Shown: piece after piece, positions 8,973-22,555 of the stretch | How positions within the stretch are numbered: position 1 is the stretch's first letter | How the letters are laid out: each line of letters begins with the position of its first letter | DNA from: Pseudomonadota bacterium | GTDB taxonomy: Bacteria; Desulfobacterota; Binatia; UBA9968 | Length of the DNA: 64,000 bases | NCBI GenBank assembly: GCA_021324155.1 | Contig: JAJPJQ010000036.1 | Location: forward strand, 62,001 to 126,000 | Direction: 5' to 3' | Made by a program: the position numbers and the translations under genes | The notes under the pieces: generated by a model | What the model saw: only the letters and a program-made list of their open reading frames with translations | Told to the model about the DNA's origin: nothing | Databases searched by the model: none

Positions 8973-11501
8973 CTAACGCGATTGCAGGAATGGCTTTAAA
9001 TACCTGCCGGTATATGAACTCTCGACCTCGGCGACCTGCTCCGGCGTACCCGACGCGACGACTTGTCCGCCCGCTACGCCCCCTTCCGGACCCAAATCGA
9101 GCACGAAGTCGGAGGCCTTGATCACGTCCAGATTGTGCTCGATGACGAGGATGGTGTTGCCCGCGTCGGCCAGGCGGTTCAAGACATCGAGCAGCTTGCG
9201 AATGTCGTCGAAATGAAGCCCGGTGGTCGGTTCATCGAGAATATACAGCGTCGACCCCGTCGAGCGCTTGCTCAGTTCACGCGCGAGTTTCACGCGCTGC
9301 GCCTCGCCGCCCGACAGCGTCGTCGCTGGCTGGCCGAGGCGCACATACCCCATGCCGACGTCTCGCAGCGTCTCGAGCTTACGCCGTATCGCCGGAAAGC
9401 TGCTCAAGAATTCCAGCGCCTCGTTGACCGTCAAGTCGAGCACGTCGGCGATGCTCCTGCCCTTGTATAAGATCTCCAGCGTCTCGCGGTTATAGCGACG
9501 GCCGCGGCAGACCGCGCACGGGACATAGACGTCGGGCAGGAAATGCATCTCGATGCGCACCATGCCCTCGCCCTGGCAGGCTTCGCAGCGGCCGCCCTTG
9601 GCGTTGAACGAGAAGCGTCCCGGCCCGAAGCCGCGCATGCGCGCCTCCGGGAGCTGCGCGAAGAGGTCGCGAATGTTGGGAAACAAATCGGTGTACGTCG
9701 CCGGGTTCGAGCGCGGCGTGCGGCCGATCGGATTCTGATCGATGCTGATAACGTTGTCGAAGAATCGGGCGCCCGAAAGCTCGTCGTGCGGCCCGGGCTC
9801 GAGCTCTGAGCCGTGCAACGTGCGCGCGAGCACGCGGTAGATCGTGTCGATCACGAGACTGCTCTTACCGGAGCCGGACACGCCGGTCACGCAGGTGAGC
9901 GTTCCGAGAGGAATTTCGACGTCGATGCTTTTTAAATTATGCGCGCGCGCGCCTGTGACCCCGAGCCAACGGCCGCTGCCTTTTCTCCGCCGCTCGGGAA
10001 GCGGTATTTGCAGATCGCCGGAGAGATAGCGGCCCGTGAGGGATGCGGGGCTGGCGGCGATTTCATTCGGCGCGCCCTGCGCCACCACCTCGCCGCCGGC
10101 CGTGCCAGCGCCCGGCCCCATGTCGACCACGTGATCGGCCGCGAGGATCGCCTCGCGGTCATGTTCGACGACTAAAACCGAACTTCCGCTTTGCTGTAAC
10201 TCGCGCAGCAGCGCCAGCAGCCTCTCGTTGTCGCGCGGATGCAGCCCGACGCTCGGCTCGTCCAGCACATAGAGCACACCCACCAGCCCCGAGCCGATCT
10301 CCGTCGCGAGGCGCACGCGCTGGCTCTCGCCGCCCGAGAGCGTGACGGCGGCGCGGTCGAGGCTCAAGTACTCCACCCCGACGCGGACGAGAAATTTCAT
10401 GCGCTCGACGATTTCGCGCAGAATACGGTCGGCGATGCCGCGCTCGCGCGAGGAGAGATCGAGGTCGGAGAAGAAATCGAGCGCCGCGTCGATCGGCAGC
10501 GCGGCAACCTCGGCGATGTTTTTCCCCGCGATGAGAACGTAAAGCGCCTCTGTGCGCAGGCGCGAGCCTTTACAAACCTGACAAAGAGGTATGTAGCTTA
10601 CCTCCGTCTCGTCGTCTTCCTCGTCCTTTTTCTTATCGTCAACGAGCCGGCCGAGGCCGCCGCAAGCGGGACACGCGCCCTCGGGGCTGTTGAAAGAAAA
10701 AAACTGCGGCGTGATCTCGGGATAGGATACGCCGCATTTCAAGCAGACGGATTTGCGGCTGAAGACAAGGTCTTCATGCCCGCCGTCGGGATAAACCACG
10801 GCGGCCTTGACGGCCTCCTTGCCGTAATGCGACGCGATCTCCAGCGAATCGGCGAGCCGCTTCTCGATGCCGGGCCGCACGGTCAACCGGTCGACCACCA
10901 GCTCGAGGCTCTCGGCTTTCTTTTTCGCCGCAGACGGTTCTCCCAGGTCGTGAATTTCGCCGTCGATGCGCACGCGGGCGAAGCCGGCGCGCGCGAGACG
11001 GTCGAGCTCGGCCTCGAGATCGCTCGACTCAACCGCGACCGGGGCTAGCACCAGCAGCTGGCTCCGGGCCGGCAGCGTCATGAGGCGGTCGACGATCTCC
11101 TCGATTGTCACGGCGGCGATCTCCGCGCCGCATTTCCAGCAATGCGGCTTGCCGACGCGGGCGAACAGGAGTCTTAGAAAATCGTAAATCTCCGTCAGCG
11201 TGCCGACGGTCGAGCGCGGGCTGCGGCTCGCGCCCTTCTGCTCGATCGCGATCGCGGGCGAGAGTCCCTCGATGGCGTCGACGTCGGGCCGCTCCATGCG
11301 CTCCAGAAACTGCCGCGCGTACGCGGACATCGACTCGACGTAGCGCCGCTGACTCTCGGCGTAGATGGTGTTGAAAGCGAGCGAGGACTTACCGGAGCCG
11401 GAAACGCCGGTAATCACGACCAGGCGGTCGCGGGGAATTTCGAGATCGATGTTTTTTAAATTGTGCTGGCGCGCGCCTCGGATGACGATCTTGCCGGCCA
11501 T
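8973..11501 (-). CDS. uvrA: Excinuclease ABC subunit A, compact form
   Basis: Damage-recognition ATPase of nucleotide excision repair. Two ABC modules are present, each with a GVSGSGKSS Walker A (near residues 32-40 and again in the second half) and LSGGE signature motifs. Zinc-finger cysteines are in place ([18 protein letters not shown]...[14 protein letters not shown]...CAVCRG). At 842 residues it is about 100 shorter than classical UvrA. The missing part lies between CPACGGLG and CQVCKG in the first half, where only about 21 mostly acidic/lysine residues remain. The ATG abuts the stop of the upstream phosphohexomutase, so it is the last gene of the surA-pdxA operon. Confidence 0.96.
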   Translation of the reverse strand: MAGKIVIRGARQHNLKNIDLEIPRDRLVVITGVSGSGKSSLAFNTIYAESQRRYVESMSAYARQFLERMERPDVDAIEGLSPAIAIEQKGASRSPRSTVGTLTEIYDFLRLLFARVGKPHCWKCGAEIAAVTIEEIVDRLMTLPARSQLLVLAPVAVESSDLEAELDRLARAGFARVRIDGEIHDLGEPSAAKKKAESLELVVDRLTVRPGIEKRLADSLEIASHYGKEAVKAAVVYPDGGHEDLVFSRKSVCLKCGVSYPEITPQFFSFNSPEGACPACGGLGRLVDDKKKDEEDDETEVSYIPLCQVCKGSRLRTEALYVLIAGKNIAEVAALPIDAALDFFSDLDLSSRERGIADRILREIVERMKFLVRVGVEYLSLDRAAVTLSGGESQRVRLATEIGSGLVGVLYVLDEPSVGLHPRDNERLLALLRELQQSGSSVLVVEHDREAILAADHVVDMGPGAGTAGGEVVAQGAPNEIAASPASLTGRYLSGDLQIPLPERRRKGSGRWLGVTGARAHNLKSIDVEIPLGTLTCVTGVSGSGKSSLVIDTIYRVLARTLHGSELEPGPHDELSGARFFDNVISIDQNPIGRTPRSNPATYTDLFPNIRDLFAQLPEARMRGFGPGRFSFNAKGGRCEACQGEGMVRIEMHFLPDVYVPCAVCRGRRYNRETLEILYKGRSIADVLDLTVNEALEFLSSFPAIRRKLETLRDVGMGYVRLGQPATTLSGGEAQRVKLARELSKRSTGSTLYILDEPTTGLHFDDIRKLLDVLNRLADAGNTILVIEHNLDVIKASDFVLDLGPEGGVAGGQVVASGTPEQVAEVESSYTGRYLKPFLQSR

Positions 11502-12860
11502 CTAGGAGCGCTGGAGGTCGCGCAGCGCGGACTCCACGATGCCGCGGTACTCCGCAAGCTTTGTCTCGCTCGAAGCTTCGAAGCGGAGAACGAGCGCTGG
11601 CTGCGTGTTGGAGGCGCGGATAAGGCCCCAGCCCTCCGGAAACTTCACGCGCACGCCGTCGACGTCGATTACGGGGTAGCGCTGCCGGAAATACGCGGTC
11701 GCTTTCTCCGCGATCTTGAACTTTTTGTCGTCGGGGCAATCGACGCGAATCTCCGGCGTGCTGACGCTCTTCGGCACGTCGGCAAGGAGCTGCGAGAGCG
11801 GCTTGTTCGAGCGCGCGAGCAATTCGACGAGGCGCAGCGACGCGTAAATCGCGTCGTCGTAGCCGAAGTAGCGGTCGGCGAAGAACATGTGGCCGCTCAT
11901 CTCGCCGGCGAGAACCGCTTTGGTCTCCTTCATCTTTGCCTTGAGCAGCGAGTGGCCCGCCTTCCACATGATCGGCTTGCCGCCGTGCTTTTCGATGTCG
12001 TCGAACAGTCGCTGCGAGCATTTCACTTCCGAGATGATCGTCGCGCCAGGCCGGTTCTTCAGGATGTCGCGCTCGAAGAGAATCAACAGCTCGTCGCCCC
12101 ACAGAATGTTGCCTTTTTCGTCGACGGCGCCGATGCGGTCTGCGTCGCCGTCATAAGCTATACCGACGTCGGCTTTGACTTCTTTGACCTTGTCGATCAG
12201 GAGCTCGAGGTTTTCCGGAATCGTCGGGTCGGGATGATGGATTGGAAACCTGCCGTCCATCTCGCAGGCGATCTCCCAGACCTCGCAGCCGAGATGGCGA
12301 AAAACCGGCGGCGCGACCGGCCCGGCGACGCCGCTGCCGGCGTCGAGCACGACTTTGAGCGGGCGCGCGAGCGACGGCACATCGCGCCGGAGATGTTCGT
12401 GATACGGAGGAATAATCGCGTAGCTCTCGCGCTTGCCGCCGGGATTTTCCTTGAACTGATTGCGCTGCATGCGCTCGCGCAGGTCTTGAATCTGCGCGCC
12501 GTGGAGCGTTTCTTTCCCCATGCACACTTTGAAGCCGTTGTACTCGGCGGGGTTGTGGCTCGCCGTGATCATCACGCCGCCGTCGACGTCGAGATGAAAA
12601 AGCGAGAAGTAGAGCAGCGGCGTCGGGCACACACCGACGTCGTAGACGTGGAGACCGGCGGAGATGAGTCCCTTGATGACGGCTTCGGCGTAGGGATCGG
12701 AGGTCGCGCGGCAGTCGCGCCCGACGGTGACGCGCCGGCCGCCCTTGGCGTAAACCGCCGTGCCGTGGACTTTGCCCAACAGATGCGCGAAATCGGCATC
12801 GAAATCCTTCTCCGCCAGGCCGCGTATGTCGTATTCGCGAAAGATCGCCGGGTTCATCAT
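11502..12860 (-). CDS. Phosphomannomutase/phosphoglucomutase
   Basis: Alpha-D-phosphohexomutase interconverting hexose 1- and 6-phosphates, feeding sugar nucleotides for cell-surface polysaccharide. In 452 residues all four family signatures are present: TASHNP with the phosphoserine S101, metal loop DGDADR at 237-242, sugar-recognition GEMSGH at 318-323, and the phosphate-binding [12 protein letters not shown] near 423. This matches the AlgC/ManB (PMM/PGM) subgroup. It overlaps the pdxA stop by 4 bp and directly precedes uvrA, so translation is coupled with both neighbours. Substrate preference between mannose and glucose cannot be read from the sequence. Confidence 0.94.
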   Translation of the reverse strand: MMNPAIFREYDIRGLAEKDFDADFAHLLGKVHGTAVYAKGGRRVTVGRDCRATSDPYAEAVIKGLISAGLHVYDVGVCPTPLLYFSLFHLDVDGGVMITASHNPAEYNGFKVCMGKETLHGAQIQDLRERMQRNQFKENPGGKRESYAIIPPYHEHLRRDVPSLARPLKVVLDAGSGVAGPVAPPVFRHLGCEVWEIACEMDGRFPIHHPDPTIPENLELLIDKVKEVKADVGIAYDGDADRIGAVDEKGNILWGDELLILFERDILKNRPGATIISEVKCSQRLFDDIEKHGGKPIMWKAGHSLLKAKMKETKAVLAGEMSGHMFFADRYFGYDDAIYASLRLVELLARSNKPLSQLLADVPKSVSTPEIRVDCPDDKKFKIAEKATAYFRQRYPVIDVDGVRVKFPEGWGLIRASNTQPALVLRFEASSETKLAEYRGIVESALRDLQRS

Positions 12861-13873
12861 CTCCTCCGACGTTTGGTCATGTGCGCGAGACGCGCCGCCA
12901 GCAGGATCGCTTCCGTCATGCTCGTTGCGTCCGCGCGATTCTTGCCGGCGATGTCGTATGCCGTCCCGTGGTCCACAGAAGTCCTAACGAACGGAAGCCC
13001 CAACGTCAATGCCACGCCGCCGATAAAATGATGAAGTTTCAGCGGAATCAGCCCCTGATCGTGAAACATGCAGACGACGGCATCGTAGTCGCCCTGCGCG
13101 GCCAGATAAAACAGGCTATCGGCGGGAAAGGGACCGAATGCCGCGACGCCGCGATGCTTCGCGTCCGCTACCGCGGGGAGAATAATGCGTCTCTCCTCAC
13201 GGCCGAAAATCTCTTCCTCACCGGCGTGCGGGTTCAGCGCGGCGACGGCTATGCGCGGCCTGCGGCAGGCGAAATAGCGCTTTAGCGCGCGATCCGTGAG
13301 CTCGATCGTGACCCGGATTTTTTTCCTGTCGAGTTGTTGCGAGACGCGCATCAATGGAAGATGCACCGTGACCAGGACCACTTTCAGCCTGCCGCCGAGC
13401 AGCATCATCCGGCTTTCCGGAACGCCGGCGATTTCCGTTAGCAGCTCGGTATGGCCGGGATACCGATGCCCGGCCATGTGAAGGACTTTTTTATTGAGCG
13501 GCGCCGTGGCGATCGCGTCGACCGACCCGGCAAGCGCGGCGCGCGCCGCCTCGGTGACATAGCGATAAACCGCCGCGCCGCAGGCGCGCGAAGGTACCCC
13601 AGGCTTCGCTTGCGCAGGCGAAAGCGCGGATAGCGATCGGACGGGGACGCCGTCCGGCCATGATCTTCCCGGCTCCCATGAAGTCAGACGGACATGCGAG
13701 CCGATTTTTTTTCGTGTGCGCTCAAGCACGCCGAGATCGCCGAAGACGACCGGGCGGCATGCGCGGCGAACCGCCGGCTGCGCCAGCGCCTTCAAGACGA
13801 CCTCCGGCCCGATGCCGGCCGGATCGCCGATCGTCACAGCGATAAGGGGTTTATCCGTTTTATGGGATGGCAT
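12857..13873 (-). CDS. pdxA: 4-hydroxythreonine-4-phosphate dehydrogenase
   Basis: NAD-dependent oxidation of 4-phosphohydroxy-threonine in the DXP-dependent route to pyridoxal phosphate. The 338-residue protein begins with the family N-terminus IAVTIGDPAGIGPEVVLKAL and has MAGHRYPGHTELL, ALNPHAGEEEIFG and CMFHDQGLIPLK, which contain metal- and substrate-binding His/Asp residues. It follows surA by 54 bp, the same surA-pdxA order as in enterobacteria. Its stop overlaps the mutase start (ATGA). Assignment is secure. Confidence 0.97.
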   Translation of the reverse strand: MPSHKTDKPLIAVTIGDPAGIGPEVVLKALAQPAVRRACRPVVFGDLGVLERTRKKIGSHVRLTSWEPGRSWPDGVPVRSLSALSPAQAKPGVPSRACGAAVYRYVTEAARAALAGSVDAIATAPLNKKVLHMAGHRYPGHTELLTEIAGVPESRMMLLGGRLKVVLVTVHLPLMRVSQQLDRKKIRVTIELTDRALKRYFACRRPRIAVAALNPHAGEEEIFGREERRIILPAVADAKHRGVAAFGPFPADSLFYLAAQGDYDAVVCMFHDQGLIPLKLHHFIGGVALTLGLPFVRTSVDHGTAYDIAGKNRADATSMTEAILLAARLAHMTKRRRR

Positions 13874-13927
13874 TGAGATCGCGAGAGCCGCGCCGGCGGC
13901 ACGCGAAGCTCGGGATAACGGCCGCGG

Positions 13928-15235
13928 CTATTTCGAGAATGGGTTGAGCTTGCTCCAGAAGCCGCGCTGTTCCTGCGGTTTTTCCGCCGGCGCGTTGGGA
14001 TTCTCGATAGGCGCCAACACTTCGTTGACGGTATCCTGATCGTCCGCAGATTCGGTGCGGAAAAGCGGCGTGCCGAAGAGGCTGACGACGTTCTGGCCCG
14101 CACGGGGGCTCGGCTTTCCTCTCTCATCGACGTCTTCGGTCGGCGTCTTCTTGAACGGATTCAAAAAATCATACCAGTTCGACTCTTCGATCCGACGGCC
14201 GGAAGCGACGAGCGCATCCATCGTCCCTTCCTTCGTGTCTTCCGGACGGAAGACGACGCCCGCGAGCTTGACGTCGACGCGGTGCTTCCTTCGCAGATCG
14301 CTTCGGAGCCACTTCTTGAAGCGCTCGTCCATGGCCTTGGCGAGGACTTCCTCGCGCACTTTGTCCTTCACATCGGCGAATGCCAGCTGCTTGCCGCCCT
14401 CGCGCGCTTCAAGCTTGATCAGATGAATTCCGGCGCTGGTTCGCAACGGTTCGCTGATCTCGCCGACATTCAGCTTGCCGAACGCGGCCTGGTCGATTTC
14501 TTTCAATAAGCTACCCTTGGTGACCCATCCGATGTCGCCGCCTTCGCTCGCCCCCGCGCCCTCGGAATAGGTCTCCGCGAGCTTGGCGAAGTCTTCGCCC
14601 GCGAGAATTCTCCGGCGCACTTCGGCGGCTCGGTCGGCAACGGATTTTTCCTTCGCCTTATCGGCGCCTTCGGGAATGGTCAACAGGATATGGCGCAACC
14701 GCACTCGCTGGTCGGAGACGTATTTCTTTTGATTGAGGTTGTAGTAGCGCTCGACATCTTCGGGCGTGATGTTGACGCGCTTTCTCACCTGCGCGTCAAT
14801 GATCTCGCTCTTCTCGATTTCCGCGCGAATCGAGGAGCGATATTTCTCCCACGTGACGCCCTCCGCGGCGAGCGCCTTTTTAAGCTGCGGTTCGTCGATT
14901 CGGTTTTTTTCCTTGACATCGTTGATGTAGCTGTCGATGTCTTCGTCCCCGACTTTAATGCCGGCCTGTTTGACTTCGCCGGCGAGCATCTTATCGGTGA
15001 TGAACTGCTCGACGACCTGCTGATCCTCCTTACCCAAGTCGTTCAGATCTCCGGCGGGAAAGTCGCGGTTCATCTGCCGCTTGGCGTACGTTTTAAAGTC
15101 GCTGAGCGTGTAAGGCTCGCCGTCGATGACGACGAGGACCTGGTCGACCACACCGCCGCGAGCGATGGTGGCGATCGGACCGGCAACCGTCAGGAGAAGA
15201 ACGAAAACCGCGCAGGAAAACCGTTGCGTCAGCAT
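13928..15235 (-). CDS. surA: SurA-like periplasmic peptidyl-prolyl isomerase
   Basis: Chaperone/PPIase that helps outer-membrane proteins fold. There is a signal peptide (about residues 1-26), a SurA N-terminal helical domain (about 30-155), and one parvulin domain (about 178-276) with RHILLTIPEGA, FAKLAETYSEG, GGDIGWV and AGIHLIKLEAREGG. E. coli SurA has two parvulin domains; this one has a single copy, common outside enterobacteria. A tail of roughly 140 residues after it is Pro/Glu-rich and probably disordered. pdxA follows 54 bp downstream, as in other surA operons. A tiny membrane-protein gene lies 70 bp upstream. Confidence 0.92.
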   Translation of the reverse strand: MLTQRFSCAVFVLLLTVAGPIATIARGGVVDQVLVVIDGEPYTLSDFKTYAKRQMNRDFPAGDLNDLGKEDQQVVEQFITDKMLAGEVKQAGIKVGDEDIDSYINDVKEKNRIDEPQLKKALAAEGVTWEKYRSSIRAEIEKSEIIDAQVRKRVNITPEDVERYYNLNQKKYVSDQRVRLRHILLTIPEGADKAKEKSVADRAAEVRRRILAGEDFAKLAETYSEGAGASEGGDIGWVTKGSLLKEIDQAAFGKLNVGEISEPLRTSAGIHLIKLEAREGGKQLAFADVKDKVREEVLAKAMDERFKKWLRSDLRRKHRVDVKLAGVVFRPEDTKEGTMDALVASGRRIEESNWYDFLNPFKKTPTEDVDERGKPSPRAGQNVVSLFGTPLFRTESADDQDTVNEVLAPIENPNAPAEKPQEQRGFWSKLNPFSK

Positions 15236-15305
15236 AGGCGAGCCATACTTCCGGAATTTATGCTTGAGAATCGACTAGCTATCACAGGCCGACTCGAAAA
15301 GAAAG

Positions 15306-15395
15306 CTAATCTTCCTTGTCAGCGCTGCGCTTGGCAAAGTAAAAGATCAGCGCGATGATCAGGATCATGACAATGGGCGGCAATATTGCGGCCAT
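15306..15395 (-). CDS. 29-residue single-pass membrane protein
   Basis: A short frame with strong features: ATG at 15393-15395 preceded by GGGGGAG with about eight bases spacing, then a hydrophobic helix of about 16-17 residues (PPIVMILIIALIFYF) and a charged end AKRSADKED before TAG. It fits a cytoplasm-facing C-terminus by the positive-inside rule. It is 70 bp upstream of surA on the same strand and could share its transcript. I recognise no family; stand-alone one-helix proteins of this size often associate with larger membrane complexes. Too short to be certain it is translated. Confidence 0.5.
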   Translation of the reverse strand: MAAILPPIVMILIIALIFYFAKRSADKED

Positions 15396-15508
15396 ATAAC
15401 GCTCTCCCCCTTATCTGTTTGGAGGACCTCATTCTGCCATTCACCGCCGAAGCGGTCAACAGTAAGCGCCGCGTAGACGGGCCGCGGGCCCCCTGCTATA
15501 CAGGACGC

Positions 15509-16111
15509 ATGCAACCTGTCCGGCGCGCAGGCATTTTTCTCGTATTGACGATCATCGCCGCCGGGCCGTTGTTCGCCGCTGAGGACCAACGCCACCTCGT
15601 CGGATGGTTTCTCGTCGCGGCGCCGACGATGGGCGATCCGCGCTTCAAAGAGGCCGTGATCTACATGATCGGCCACGGGGAAGACGGCGCTCTCGGCCTG
15701 GTCATCAACCGGCCGGTAGCCGAAGGGCCGCTTTCGGACCTACTGAAAGGACTCGGCAGCGAGGCGACGTCCGCAAAGGGCAACGTCACGATTTATTACG
15801 GCGGGCCTGTCGAGGTCGAGAAGCTTTTTATCCTGCACAGCAACGATTACGCGACTAAAAATACCCGCTTCATCGGAAACGGGCTGGGCGTCACGTCCGA
15901 CGATGATATCCTGCGCACGATCGCCGCAGGCAAGGGGCCGCGGCAAAAACTTTTCATTTTCGGCTACGCGGGGTGGGGACCGGGCCAGCTCGAAACTGAG
16001 ATCGAATCCGGCGCTTGGTTTGCCATCCCGGCCGAGACCTCGCTCATCTTTAACAACCAGCCTGACAAAACTTGGGAGCGCGCGCTCGCGAAGCGGAAGG
16101 TCAAGACTTGA
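15509..16111 (+). CDS. YqgE/AlgH family protein with signal peptide
   Basis: UPF0301 (YqgE/AlgH) family, of unknown molecular function; AlgH was named from alginate regulation in Pseudomonas. Family features are GWFLVAAPTMGDPRFKEAVIYMIGHGEDGALGLVINRP near the N-terminus of the mature part, YYGGPVEVEKLFILH, and FIFGYAGWGPGQLETEIESGAW. Unusually for a family normally predicted cytosolic, the chosen start (ATG 15509) gives MQPVRR plus a hydrophobic stretch ending LFAAED, a convincing secretory signal. A longer frame upstream lacks support. The gene converges with mfd, with 2 bp between the stops. Confidence 0.9.
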   Translation: MQPVRRAGIFLVLTIIAAGPLFAAEDQRHLVGWFLVAAPTMGDPRFKEAVIYMIGHGEDGALGLVINRPVAEGPLSDLLKGLGSEATSAKGNVTIYYGGPVEVEKLFILHSNDYATKNTRFIGNGLGVTSDDDILRTIAAGKGPRQKLFIFGYAGWGPGQLETEIESGAWFAIPAETSLIFNNQPDKTWERALAKRKVKT

Positions 16112-16113
16112 GC

Positions 16114-19653
<3,540 letters not shown>

Positions 19654-19656
19654 GAT

Positions 19657-20016
19657 TCAAAACAAGCCGAAGCGCTGCACGGAAATCTTCGGCAACTTCG
19701 GAGCGGCGCCGCGGTCCTTTTCGGACGCCTCGGCCCACTGCTCGACCGCCTCCATCAGCGGCGTGACTTTTACTCCGAGATAAGCCGGTCGGTAATTTTC
19801 CAGGCGGATAAGCGCCTGGCGCGTCGCGCGCACCGGACCTTTGACCTCGCCGAAATCGACGCGCATACGAAACGCGGCGGCCAGCTGGATCAGCGCCTCG
19901 ATGAACGGCTTATGCGTTTCCTCGGCGCGCTGGAAAAAATCCTCCCAGGCCTCGTGCGCGGCAAAGTAATGCCCGTCGTTGAACAGACCAATACCCTCTC
20001 GGAGCCGAGCGTCCAT
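19657..20016 (-). CDS. DUF309 family protein
   Basis: Small all-helical protein (119 residues) of the DUF309 family, whose function is unknown. The signature is in the first third: FNDGHYFAAHEAWEDFFQRA, followed by EALIQLAAAFRM. The His-Glu pairs have suggested a metal or nucleotide site in the family, which is not demonstrated. It starts an apparent two-gene unit with mfd (3 bp gap). Upstream is an intergenic segment with ACTCC-type short repeats. Confidence 0.88.
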   Translation of the reverse strand: MDARLREGIGLFNDGHYFAAHEAWEDFFQRAEETHKPFIEALIQLAAAFRMRVDFGEVKGPVRATRQALIRLENYRPAYLGVKVTPLMEAVEQWAEASEKDRGAAPKLPKISVQRFGLF

Positions 20017-20100
20017 GCGGCGAACCTCGAATTTAATTTAACAACTTCGCGCCGGGCACTCAACTTAAGATTGGAGTGTCCTTGAAGGATTCCGGGTAAC

Positions 20101-20128
20101 CAGTACTCCCGGCACTCCATAACTCCAG
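20101..20128. repeat. Short ACTCC intergenic repeat
   Basis: Three near copies of ACTCC with 8-10 base spacing (ACTCCCGGC, ACTCCATA, ACTCCAG) between the divergent DUF309 and molybdopterin enzyme genes. A related inverted unit, TTGGAGTG, occurs at about 20071-20078. It resembles low-complexity intergenic repeats of other GC-rich environmental genomes. Confidence 0.45.
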
Positions 20129-20164
20129 CTTGTTCCTTGAGCACAGTTGCAGTATGTTTTGGCT

Positions 20165-22555
20165 GTGGAAGCGGCGGCGCAAAACTCCTACACGGTTCGC
20201 GGCTTCTGCGCGCTCTGCACGGCGCGGTGCGCGACAATCGCGACCGTCGATGACGGCCGTGTGACGCGCCTCGACCCCGATCCAGACCATCCGCACGGCG
20301 GCGTCATGTGCATCAAAGGCAAGGCCGCGCCGGAGCAGCTCTATCACCCCGATCGCCTCGACTATCCGCTCAAGCGTACGCGCCCGAAAGGCGACGCCGA
20401 TCCCGGCTGGCAACGCGTCAGCTGGGATCAGGCGCTCGACGAGATCGCCGCGAAGCTGCTCGAAATCCGCGATCGTTACGGCGCCCGCGCCATCGCTCTC
20501 GCGAAGGGGACCAAGAGCGGCACGTCGGTCGGCGACGCCGAGCGCTGGCTCGGACGGCTGCTCTACGGCTTCGGCAGCCCCAACTGGGTTTCGACCACGC
20601 ACGTCTGCAACTGGCATCGCGACACGGGCTTCAGCTTTACCTTCGGCATGCCGCTACCGATGCCCGATCTCGAGCACAGCAAGGCGTTTCTCCTCTGGGG
20701 GCACAACCCGAGCTCCACCTCGCTCATCATGGCGCACGACCTGGTCGAGGCGCGCGGGCGCGGCATGAAGCTCGTCGCGGTCGATCCGCGGCGCATCGGC
20801 ATCGCGAGTCAGGCGGACGTTCATCTCCAGGTCCGGCCCGGCAGCGACGGCGCGCTCGCGCTGGCGCTGATTCACGCAGTTTTGGAGGAAGGCTGGTACG
20901 ACGCGGAGTTTCTCCGCCGGTGGAGCAACGGATCTTTTTTACTCCGGCGCGACACCGGCGCGGCGCTAACCGAAGCCGATTTATCGCGCGCCGGCTCGCG
21001 CGAGCGCTACGTCACGTGGGATGAGATCGGCGACAAAGCCGTCATCTACGATCCCGCCTCGGGCGCCGAATCGGAGCGCGCGCGGCCGATGCTCTTCGGC
21101 GAGAAGGTGATTCGCGGCGCCGACGGCGAGATCCCGTGCGAGACCGCGCTCTCGGCGCTCGCGCGCATTGCGGCGCGATTCAGCCCGGACCGTTCGGCGG
21201 CGATCACGCGCGTACCCGCGGAAAAGGCGTGGAAGGCGGCGCAAATTCTCGCGCACAGCCGGCCGGTCAGCATGTACATGTGGAACGGCGTCGGCCAGCA
21301 CACCAATGCCACGCAGACGAGCCGCGCGATCTCGTCGCTCTACGCGTTGATCGGCGACATCGATCGGGCCGGCGGCAACGTGGTTTTCCCGAAGCCGAAG
21401 ATGAACGGCGTCGAAGGCAGGGAATTTCTGCCGAAGGAGATGGCCGCGCAGCGCGTCGGCCGAGAGCGCAAGCCGCTCGGTCCGCCGGCGAGCCCGGGAA
21501 ATTGCGCTTCCTACGACATCTATAACGCGATCCTCGAAAGCCGGCCCTATCCCGTCAAGGCGCTGCTCAACTTCGGCTCGAATACTCTCATCTCTGGAGC
21601 GGACCCGCGCCTCGGACGCAGAGCGTTCTGCGCGCTGGAATTCGGCGTCGCCGCCGAGCTTTTCATGACCCCCACGGCGGAACTTTGCGACTACGTGCTG
21701 CCGGCGGCTTCGTTCCTCGAAATGGCGACGCTGTGGAACGGTTTCGAGCACCGGCGCAGAGGCAAGCTGCATATTCAATACCGGCCCGAGGTCGTGCCGC
21801 CGCTGGGTGAGCGGAGATCGGACACCTGGATCATCTTCGAGCTCGCCAAGCGCCTCGGCATCGGCGATAAATTCTGGGGCGGCGACATCGACGCGGGCTA
21901 TGCCTACGAGCTGGCGCCGAGCGGCGTCACGCTCGAGCAGCTGAAGAACGCGCCGGGAGGCATCACGGTCGATATACCGACGCGCTACGAGAAATATGCC
22001 GAGAAAAAAGACGGCGGCGCGGCGCGCGGCTTCGCCACGCCGACCGGAAAGGTCGAAATCTATTCGCACCGCTTCGCCGCCAACGGCTACCCGCCGCTGC
22101 CCGACTACGTCGAGCCGGCGATGAGCCCCGTGAGCAAGCCGGAGATCGCGAAAGACTTTCCGCTGATTCTAACCAACGCGAAGTTCACGACCTTCATCCA
22201 CAGCCAGCACCGCGGATTGCCCTCGCTGAGAAAAGTCTCACCCGACCCGACGGCGGATATCCATCCCGACACGGCCGCGGCGTACGGCGTGAAAAATAAA
22301 AGCTGGATCATCGTGGAAAGCCCGAAAGGCGGCGTGCGCGTGAAGGCGAACGTGACCGAACGCATCCTGCCCGGCGTCGTCTGCTGCCAGCACGGCTGGT
22401 GGCAGGAGTGCAAAGAGCTCGACAAGCCGGGCTACGATCCGCTCGCCGACGACGGCGCCAACCCCGGTCTGCTCGTCGGCACCGAATTGTCCGATCCTGT
22501 CAGCGGCTCGCTGCCGCACCGGTCATATCTCTGCCGGGTGAGACCGGCGGAATAG
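20165..22555 (+). CDS. Molybdopterin-dependent oxidoreductase, DMSO reductase superfamily
   Basis: Large Mo/W-bis-MGD enzyme of about 796 residues. The N-terminal [4Fe-4S] motif is visible: C15, C18, C22 and C49 (GTG numbering) in CALCTARC...VMCIKGKA. A likely Mo-ligating cysteine is C148 in STTHVCNWHR, with a C-terminal molydop-binding domain after FPLILTNAKF. No Tat or Sec signal precedes the cluster, so it should be cytosolic. No electron-transfer subunit or membrane anchor is adjacent. That leaves a hydratase- or hydroxytransferase-like chemistry, or an external partner, both possible; the substrate is unknown. Starts are non-ATG: TTG 20147 or GTG 20165; I prefer GTG. The stop abuts a CGAAAC-type inverted repeat. 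Confidence 0.88.
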   Translation: MEAAAQNSYTVRGFCALCTARCATIATVDDGRVTRLDPDPDHPHGGVMCIKGKAAPEQLYHPDRLDYPLKRTRPKGDADPGWQRVSWDQALDEIAAKLLEIRDRYGARAIALAKGTKSGTSVGDAERWLGRLLYGFGSPNWVSTTHVCNWHRDTGFSFTFGMPLPMPDLEHSKAFLLWGHNPSSTSLIMAHDLVEARGRGMKLVAVDPRRIGIASQADVHLQVRPGSDGALALALIHAVLEEGWYDAEFLRRWSNGSFLLRRDTGAALTEADLSRAGSRERYVTWDEIGDKAVIYDPASGAESERARPMLFGEKVIRGADGEIPCETALSALARIAARFSPDRSAAITRVPAEKAWKAAQILAHSRPVSMYMWNGVGQHTNATQTSRAISSLYALIGDIDRAGGNVVFPKPKMNGVEGREFLPKEMAAQRVGRERKPLGPPASPGNCASYDIYNAILESRPYPVKALLNFGSNTLISGADPRLGRRAFCALEFGVAAELFMTPTAELCDYVLPAASFLEMATLWNGFEHRRRGKLHIQYRPEVVPPLGERRSDTWIIFELAKRLGIGDKFWGGDIDAGYAYELAPSGVTLEQLKNAPGGITVDIPTRYEKYAEKKDGGAARGFATPTGKVEIYSHRFAANGYPPLPDYVEPAMSPVSKPEIAKDFPLILTNAKFTTFIHSQHRGLPSLRKVSPDPTADIHPDTAAAYGVKNKSWIIVESPKGGVRVKANVTERILPGVVCCQHGWWQECKELDKPGYDPLADDGANPGLLVGTELSDPVSGSLPHRSYLCRVRPAE

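Noticed and set aside
20060-20617. A 185-codon minus-strand frame over the start of the molybdopterin enzyme
   Set aside because: Its end is made of the ACTCC repeat and its body is antisense to conserved cofactor motifs.
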